DNA from: Pleodorina starrii
Taxonomy: Eukaryota > Chlorophyta > Chlorophyceae > Chlamydomonadales > Volvocaceae
NCBI GenBank assembly: GCA_030267565.1
Contig: BRXU01000003.1
Coordinates: 1,596,001-1,660,000, forward strand
Direction: 5' to 3'
DNA: 64,000 nucleotides
Below are positions 57,030-64,000 of the stretch, piece by piece. The stretch's first letter is position 1, and each line of letters opens with the position of its first letter. A program made the position numbers and the translations under genes. A model generated the notes under the pieces. That model saw only the letters and a program-made list of their open reading frames with translations. It was not told the origin of the DNA and ran no database searches.

Positions 57030-57190
57030 CCCGCCCAAAAACAACGCTTACCTCTTTGGATAAAGTCTTAGGCCTTCTGCTCACGCCAAGCCTTGCGGAA
57101 GGCCGGTTCCTTCTTACAAGTTCGGCATTATGCTATCTCATACAGGCGCAGGCATCCTTGAGCGTACATGTGAATGATATAGGTGCAAAA
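57030..57190 (+). promoter_or_regulatory. Truncated 5' module of copy I
   Basis: Only the proximal 150 bp remain (from TTACCTCTTTGGATAAAGTC to GAATGATATAGGTGC). The distal part has been replaced by the GC-ended element. Confidence 0.5.
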
Positions 57191-59283
57191 AAGTGTCCCC
57201 GTACACCAGACGGCTCGAGCATTTGGCTGCCGGGCATCGTGGCGTGCATTGCGCACCATCTGCCAGCTAACGAAGTGGCAAGCACATTACGACTGATAGA
57301 CAAGACAACATCGCAGCAGTTCTCAACTCACAAGACCTTGCGGCTCTCGCTTCCATCACCAATCCACGTGTTCCGGGAGCGCTGGGGCCGCCCGGGCGCT
57401 TTTCGCGCGATGTCTCACGATCAGCGGCTGCAGCAGCTGTGCCTGACGGCGGCAAGCGACAGCGTCGCCAACCTGGAGGTTGCCCTGGTCAGTGCGGGTC
57501 TTGATCTTCAGCGTGAGCTGCTCGAGGCCGCCGCAGCCGCGGGCCAGCTCGACATGTGCAAGGTGCTGCATGCCCGCGGCTGCCCCTGGGGTGATTCTCT
57601 GTCAGCCGCGGCGAAGGCCGGCCACCGGCACGTGTGCGAGTGGCTGTTGGCCAGCGGCTGCCCCCTCGACATTCACGACGTTTGCGAAGCTGCCAGGGGC
57701 GGGCAGGCGGACCTTATGCTGTGGCTACTGACGGAATTACAGAACCGCCCAAACGTCGGCGTCTGCGATTCATTGTTGTGTATTGTCTGCGGGCCATGGT
57801 TGGTGGCCCCGGTGGAGTCCTTGAGCCTGGCGGCGCTGCAGCGGCTGTGGCGGCAGCTCATGGCAGGGTGCCACGGGAGCAAACTGCAGCAGCACCTTGA
57901 GCAGCTCAATCAGGAGCATCGGGGTGCCATCCTGGCGGCCGCGGCCCGCAGCACCACGCCCGATTGGCAGGCCAAAGTGGAGTGGCTGGAGGAGCTGGGC
58001 TACCCCCGCACGGCTAGGGCGTGCAAGGCCGCTGTTGAGGCTGGTAACGGTGATGCAGTGGAGGCGCGTCTGCAGTGGCTGCGCGGCCGGGGCTACCCCC
58101 TAGAGGCGGCGGTGGCGGACGCTGCGGTCTGTGAAGGCAATCTTGCCGCCCTGCGTTTCCTGGTGGAGCAAGCGGGGGTGCGGCCCACCGGCAATCAGAT
58201 GAACGTGTCTATTGCAACCGAACTGGGCCACCTGGCCGTACTGCAGTACCTGCACGACAGCGGCTTGCCCGTAGACGCCCGTTCTGTTGCGGCAGGGGCG
58301 GCCTGGGCGGGCCACGTGCCGTTGGTGAAGTGGGCGGTGGAGGGCCTGGGCGTCGCACCGGCTGACGATGGTCCAGCTAGCTTGCTCGACCACGCGGCGG
58401 CGAGCGGCAACCTTGAGCTGATGACCTGGCTTCACGTCCGCGGCTGGGCCTTTGGCCCCAGAGCCATCCCCAACGGCGCCGAGAGCGGCTGCGAAGAGGC
58501 GCTGGAGTGGCTGGTGGAGCGGGGCTGCCCCTTCCCGGTGGGTGTCGCCGTCCTCGTTTGTCACCACCACATGTACGATGCGCTCCGTGTGGCCCACCAG
58601 TTGTGGCCCACCGGTGGTTCATTTCGCATGCGCTGTGCCCAGCCAGGTCACTCGGCAGGTCCATTAGACGCGTGTGCCGGGCCACCGGGTGTCGTACGTC
58701 CGTCGAGCTGCTCGAGGGGTGTTATTTGTGGTGTCAATGTTGAGACGTTTTTCATGGTGTCGATGCCGTGTTCAGATTCGCATGTGCACCTTCCGGGACA
58801 GAGTCACTGTCTGCCAAGCTGCCAAAGTGCGGTGCCGGGAAACTCCGCTGCCGGGGAGCTAGGCTGTGAGGCTGCATGGGGGTTGCACCGCCCCTGACTG
58901 CCCAACCGCCCGTCCCTGCATTGATGTGTGTATGTACGGCAATCATTCCTTGGCGGCCTCAGTTCGATGGCGAAGCTTTCTACGCAGCCGCCCGCAACGG
59001 TGATCTGGCGATGCTCCGCTGCCTGCGCCGGCTTGGCTGCCCCCGGGGGCCGCCGGGGAAGCTGCTGGCGGACTGCATCTGCTTCAAGGTCTCCGTCGCC
59101 GTGCTGCAGTGCCTGCTGGACTTAGGCTGCCCTGAAATGGACTGGGATGCTGCGGTCAGGTTGGCGTGGGGCATAGATGTCTGGAGGGTGCAAATGGGGC
59201 CCTGGGAGCGCCACGCGGCGCTGCTGGCATGGCTGGGCGAGCAGCAGCGGCGGCGGCGATCGCCTGGGGCCCAAGGGGCCTAG
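57191..59283 (+). pseudogene. Ankyrin-repeat copy I, start codon lost, fused to element ORF
   Basis: The usual AAAAAATGTCCCAGTCGG is replaced by AAAAAAGTGTCCCC: a G insertion plus a 14-bp deletion removes the ATG and the following codons. Exon 1 is otherwise open to 58537, the intron is 58538-58962 and exon 2 58963-59283. The coding frame is also open upstream through the whole 5' remnant and the GC repeats to an ATG at 56648, so a transcript from the element could encode a chimera with a Gly/Ala/Pro-rich (GGAPYRAGPP) leader. The next in-family ATG is at 57410 (FRAMSHDQ), after the F-box-like region. The intron shares an extra segment (GTTATTTGTGGTGTCAATG) only with copy A. Confidence 0.8.
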
Positions 59284-60357
59284 CTCGGGGCCTAGCTCGC
59301 GAACAGCGGCGGCAAACTTGCCTTGGAGAGGATGTCGTGCCTTGTAGCGCGGGGGGTATGTGGGTTGGGTGCGGCTTACCGTGTTGTCCGGTGCCGGGGG
59401 TCGGTAGGGCTGCCACACAGCCACCCACCCAGGTTTGTTCGGTGAGAATTGCTGGGTTGCGGGTCCATTCGCTAACGCCGTCTCCGTCGGGGGCATGCAT
59501 GGGCTTGAGGTTGTGCTGCACTGGTGGACGTGGTTCGTGCTGCACTTGGCAGCTCCGATAAGAGCAGGACACAACAAGTTCGGTTCTGACTTCACTGTAC
59601 TGCATTAGAGACAGCATTGCAGGGCCCTCGTCTAGGGAAGCAGCCGAGTGCTGCAAGGCATGGCAACTGCAATACGTCGGCGGGGCTGCAATACCGCATT
59701 ATTACCGCAGTCGCGCCTCTCCACGTTGCTGGTACCGCCGCGCCACAGTTCACCACGTCGCGGCACACCGGTCATCTTGGCTGTCGGGTGACGTACGGGG
59801 CTGGACCCATGGGGGGTTGCATTGCGCACGTAGTGTACGTTTGCTGGGTGCGGGGATGCTGTGGGCAGGGCGCAGTGTGGGGCAGCTGTGGGGCGGCTAT
59901 CCAGTGCACACATGGCGGAGTCTGCGAATGAAGGGTGCGTGCACCGCTGCCGCCCTCCCCCCACCGCCGCCATACATGGAACCAACATGCCAAATGCCGA
60001 ACGCCGAATGAAACCCGCGAAGATGGGCCTCGAGGAAGGATGGATGGATGGATGAGAGAATGGTATGAATTAATTAAGTGGGTGGGCGGGTGGGCGGACG
60101 GCTGCAACCGTGTGTATGTTTTATCGTTATCACAATCAGCACAATCGGACGCGGATACGATGTGTACGGCACACGCAACATCAAGGGATTTATTGGCCGA
60201 GTTCAGAAGCCGCCTTTTGTTGGATCGGAGGTCTGATAGCCTCGATAGGGACCCGCGGGGTTTCCCGGAGCATGAGGAAGGGGGTGTGGGACGGGGAGCA
60301 CCCGGGGTTACCGCGTGTCGGCACCTGAAATGGATGGGTATGGTGTATACGTCCTCA
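59284..60357. repeat. Downstream module and tail block of unit I
   Basis: The core is near 59556 (with ACACAACAAG in place of ACTCGACAAG) and the tail block near 60185. A motif GGGTCCATTCGCTAACGCCG at 59461 is shared with 63.2-63.8 kb. No gene is supported. Confidence 0.7.
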
Positions 60358-60680
60358 GACCACAAGCGGACATTGGACCACCTGAAGGTGTATATGCCAT
60401 GAAAGCACCACAAGGCCCTGATGCGTTTTCGAATGGGTCATTGGGACTTGGATGTGTCGTGGCTCGCACGGGGACCGGGTCGAAGACCACGTGTGGGAAA
60501 GGGCATGCCGGGTGTGTCGAGGTGGGGCGGTAGAAGATAAGTTGCACGTTTTGATGAAACGTCCGGAGTGTGCGCCATTACGAGAGGCACTCTGCCTCCC
60601 TATGGGCGGCAGTATGTTGCATGTGATGAGGTCCTTTGTCTCGGCGAACTCGTGTTCCAAATTCAGAAAGCATGTGCCGA
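60358..60680 (+). pseudogene. Best preserved non-LTR reverse transcriptase zinc tail
   Basis: The helix reads LMRFRMGHWDLDVSWLARGP. After a frame change the zinc-binding part reads ERACRVCRGGAVEDKLHVLM and then PECAPLREALC. The CxxC plus VEDxLHxL pattern is clearest here, which is why I assign the whole set of fragments to a LINE-type reverse transcriptase C-terminus. The continuation MLHVMRSFVSANSCSKFRKH is shared with other units. No upstream reverse-transcriptase domain is present. Confidence 0.62.
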
Positions 60681-61322
60681 GCCAGCCGCATTCGGGGTCC
60701 AGCAGCGGCCCACGTGCCAGGGCCTGGCGCCTGAGCCGCCTGAGCCTGGCCGCACAGGGCGCCAAGGGCAGGGGGAGGTGCCATCATGGCCGCAGCCACA
60801 GCTGCGAAGAATCCCGCGCTTTGAAATGCCAACACCATTTCGTGTCTCTGTGTGGGAGACCGCCGAGCGAAGCGACGGCCGCAATCTCCCGTTCCGCACC
60901 ACACCGTCCACCAACCACCAGGGGAACACGGACACACACACGGCGCCAAACCAAACCAACCACCATCAATCAGGATGACAACCATCAACTTTCAACCACC
61001 GCCTTACCGGTATCAGGCCCAAGGTCTGCGCTGGCAGTTGGGCTATCCGTTTCCGCATCGCCGGTTCAAACTGACATGACACATTGGTACAATTCCCCGC
61101 TGGGCACACAGCCACACAAACACACAGGCGCACGTGTGTGCGCGTGCGTGTGTGTGTTTTCTCGCTCCGCAGTTCGTGGTCGTACGATATGCCGTACGAC
61201 GTTCGCCGTACAAATGCTCGGCCCAGTGCTCTGCCCCCCTCACAGCGGCCCGGGGGGCAGTCCAATGGCACGAAGCGCGGGAAGCCGAGGCCTGTACGGC
61301 CATTCCGCGTCGGCTAAACAGT
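60681..61322. repeat. Shared block V (after copy I)
   Basis: It has the same order as near 16.5, 31.1 and 48.4 kb, including YRYQAQGLRWQLGYPF and the CTCGCTCCGCAG site at about 61161-61172. It is cut by the T-rich insertion. Confidence 0.6.
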
Positions 61323-61332
61323 GACAACCGGC

Positions 61333-61495
61333 TTTCGTGCTTTTGTGACGTATCTGTCTTATGTTGTCTTTATGCCCTTTCTGCTACGGTTGATTTTTCC
61401 TTACTTTTTGTTCCTTTTGCTTGACTGAGGCGGTTCATGAGCCTTCGGGTTCGTTTGAACCGTACGAGCTCACTGAAGCTTGTAACATCATCATC
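61333..61495. mobile_element. 163-bp T-rich insertion with 10-bp direct repeats
   Basis: GACAACCGGC occurs on both sides (61323-61332 and 61496-61505). In other units the equivalent place reads GTGACAACCAGCAGTGACGG with no insert. The insert is T-rich on the left and contains GGTTCGTTTGAACC near 61448. It encodes nothing. A short retroposed sequence is possible, but no poly-A tail is obvious. Confidence 0.6.
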
Positions 61496-61505
61496 GACAA
61501 CCGGC

Positions 61506-62530
61506 AGTGACGGCAGTGACAACCGGGAGTGGCGGCCCCCACTCCTCCACCCCTCCCCCCGGCCCCCTGCTACCGCGCCCCTCCTTCCGCTCACCCAACC
61601 CTCCCCCCACGAGACCCCGCAATAAAGGAACTCAGGGCGCGGACAACACCACCCAAGAAGCTGGCGGGCGGCTGGCTTACGAGGGCCGCAACCCGCCAGG
61701 GTGCATTTCCTCCTCGTAAATAGATGGGAAACACGCAAAAGGGGCGATGCGCGACCCGACTGCGGTCAGAAAACATCGCAATGCACCACACCGCACTGAT
61801 TCCCCAAACCCGAAAGCGACCGAGGCACGGCGGCGGTGGCGGCGCCGCGGCCCCGCGGCGCGCCCCATCAGTCGTGATGGTTGGCGGTCGGTCGGCACAG
61901 CCGGTTGCTGACCGTGTGAGCATGTGTGTGCGGGATGTGTGTGAGCATGCGTGGGTCAGGGATGCGTGTGCATGCACGTGCGCCTGCCCCACCTAAACAA
62001 CACAACTACGTACCTCCCCCGTCCACCTGCCTACTTGCCTGCCTGTCTGTCTGTCTGTCTGCCTGCCTGTCTGTCAGTTGCTTCCCATGTCACCTGGTGT
62101 TATGCATCATCTCTTCGTTTGAGCAGCACGCGCCCCTCCCAGCCCCACCGCCTGCAGAGCGTTCCGACTCCAACCCGCTTTCCAACCCACACTGCCACCT
62201 CCCCCGCCTCCTCCACCTACTCCCCCCACCCCAAAACAATGCCACCAACCTCGCCCGCTCGCTCGCTCGTCCCCTCACTCAGTCGCCTCACTCGCTCAGT
62301 CGTACCGTGCAATCGCTCGCAGTCGTACGACAGAGTCGTTCACGCCACGTCAAACCCCCATTCATTCAAACCCTCCCAACTCTTTCCCACCCTTCCCCAC
62401 GCCCCCGCCCAGGACTGACCTGACCCGACCCGACCCGGCCTCACCATTCGCACCCCTCTGCCCGTCTCTCGGCCTTCATCGCTGGAGACCTAATCCGCCG
62501 GGTCTCCGGGTGCCCACAAGCCGCGTGCAA
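61506..62530. repeat. Blocks W and X at the edge of the array
   Basis: Block W follows directly after a deletion that removes the end of V. X continues to GACCTGACCCGACCCGACCC and CGGAGACCTAATCC-type sequence, increasingly diverged, and then homology to other units is lost at about 62.5 kb. Confidence 0.6.
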
Positions 62531-64000
62531 GCAGAGCGTGGCGGCCGCTGCCGCTGCTGTTGCCTGCTGCCTGCTGCTGCTGCTGCCTGCAAAAGCTGCC
62601 TTGGAGCTGCGTCGCAAGCCAAGCAACCGAAGCTGCTACGCAGCCTCTGCCCTTGAAGCTGCACCAGCCGCGCCCCCCCCTCCCCGCGGAACGAACGGGT
62701 ACACCCGCCTACGATCGGACGCCGCAGCGCAGCGCAGCACAGCGCAGGGGTGGAGAGAGAGGGATGGGGGATACCCCGGCCCCGCCCCCGGTCTTTCGAT
62801 GCGGGCACGGCTCGCCGCTGCAGCTGCCGCCGCCACCTGCGTGCCGGTCTCCCGTTCTGCGCTCCTTCCCCTGGGGCTCGGGCTCCTTCCCTAGGCCGGC
62901 GCGCCTGTATGGGATATAGCAGCCGTGGCTGCCGCGGGGGGGGGGCGGTGCCGCTCGGGCTCCTGCTCCCCAGGCAACCTCGGTGCTGCAGCTGTCCGCT
63001 CCAGGGGGGGACCAGGATGTGTGCGGGGTCGCTAGGGAGGCAGCCTCAGCGCCTAGGTGCTAGCTGCTAGGTACTCGGGGGCCTTGTGCCCCCCCCCGCA
63101 GGCGCTGTGTCCCCTTCATGACACCACGCAGCACCCGGGGGAGACCTGCGGGGAGGCCAGGCGAGGAGGAGAGGAAGGGGGAGAGGAAGGGAGAGGGGGA
63201 GGGGGAGAGGGGATAAGAAGAAGAAAGATGCCACAGCGAAGGGCCGGAGACGGCTTTAGCGAGCGGACCAGGCGAGGGGGAGAGGGAGGAGGAGAGCGAG
63301 GGGGAAGAGATTACAAAGACCCTTCGTGACAGTCACATGTGTTACCGTGTGCTGGGTGCTGATGTGCTGGCTGCTGGAGCGCTGGAGCGCCGGCACTGGG
63401 TGTTGGAGCGCACCCTGCCGCGAAGCCCCCCCCCCCGGGGCCCCGCACAGAAGCACGATCAGCACGAGCCGCGACAGCAGGCGCAGCGCTGCCCCAAACC
63501 ACGTGCAGCAGCAGCAGCAGTGGCAGCAGCAGCAGCGCCGAGTACACGCGGGTACCGGTGCGCCCGTAGTAACGCCCGTACGATACGACGTGCACACGCA
63601 CACGCCAGCCACAGGCCCGTTGTGAAGGTATGAAACAACACACATACACATATACACACACGCCACTCACAGCCGATGTGTGCGGACCGGATACTCCGCA
63701 GCCCCGCCCGGCTCAGGCCCCCTCCCCAACACACACACACACACACACACACACACCCGCCCGGCTCTCCGCCCGGCAGGATTCGTCCGCTAACGCCGTT
63801 TCCGTTCCTTCGCTGCGGTATTTTCATTTTTTTCTCCGCCCGGCACGCGCCCCTTCCTAACATGCCCCCAGCGGGGGCCCCTCTCCGGCGCGCACCCAAC
63901 CCCCCCCACCCCTCCCACCCGCACACTAACTCCTCAGCGCCCTTGCCCCCAAAACTCCAGCCCCCCACGCCCCCGAGCTCCCCACGCCCCAAACCTCCCA
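62531..64000. other. Flanking low-complexity DNA, no supported gene
   Basis: It contains CTGCTG/CAGCAG runs (62540-62590 and 63505-63540), a GGGGA-rich tract (63160-63220), an (AC)n run (63730-63756) and C-rich DNA to the end. The longest ORFs are Cys-, Ala- or Gly-rich products of these repeats. A GCAGCGAAGG..CGG..ACGGC motif appears on the + strand at 63230-63268 and on the - strand at about 63783-63830. No telomeric repeat is visible. Confidence 0.5.

Noticed and set aside
61448..61462. tRNA-type B box in the T-rich insert
   Set aside because: GGTTCGTTTGAACC is palindromic and departs from the B-box pattern; no A box is present at the right distance.

Overview
The window is a high-GC, repeat-rich stretch of eukaryotic nuclear DNA. 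Introns follow GT..AG, coding is ankyrin-like and Ala/Leu/Gly-rich, simple repeats are very long, and many small transposons are present. This best fits a chlamydomonadalean (volvocine-type) green alga, probably a repeat-rich or subtelomere-like domain. The organism assignment is an inference from style; no diagnostic marker gene is present.

The core of the window is a head-to-tail array of nine paralogous genes, called A to I here, all on the + strand. They start near 23, 9277, 20922, 25760, 34082, 39372, 45163, 51746 and 57191. Each has a long first exon with an F-box-like N-terminus and a chain of ankyrin-like repeats, then one phase-0 intron of about 380-430 bp (donor GTGGGT, acceptor CTCAG or CCCAG), then a short second exon of about 100 codons. 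A, D, E, F and G are intact (547-556 aa; A has an 8-residue in-frame deletion in the F-box-like segment). B is split by a nested transposon insertion, C has a nonsense codon at 266, H has a stop at codon 37 and another near the end, and I has lost its start codon and is fused in frame to a neighbouring GC-rich mobile element.

Each gene sits in a duplicated unit: a 5' module of about 0.4-0.5 kb, the gene, and a downstream module (core GATAAGAGCAGGACTCGAC). Most units then carry a decayed C-terminal fragment of a non-LTR reverse transcriptase and several further shared non-coding blocks. Units differ by insertions, and other units serve as empty sites. These insertions include a 389-bp and a 456-bp TA-flanked MITE, a 1.78-kb element with 166-bp terminal inverted repeats, an 8-bp target duplication and a KDZ-transposase-like N-terminal ORF, a 331-bp hairpin-rich insert, a 1.8-kb insert in interval D-E, and a 163-bp T-rich insert with 10-bp direct repeats.

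Satellites are extreme: a 4.1-kb heptamer/16-mer array (3631-7735), a pure 1.2-kb CCCT array (17231-18426), and a CTGT array (49712-49823). The array homology fades at about 62.5 kb, beyond which there is low-complexity DNA with no gene I can support.

Functionally, the paralogues look like a family of candidate SCF-type adaptors or other ankyrin recognition proteins. Their scaffold is conserved, but the residues flanking the Ala-Ala at the start of each ankyrin helix vary from copy to copy. This is the most interesting biological pattern in the window.
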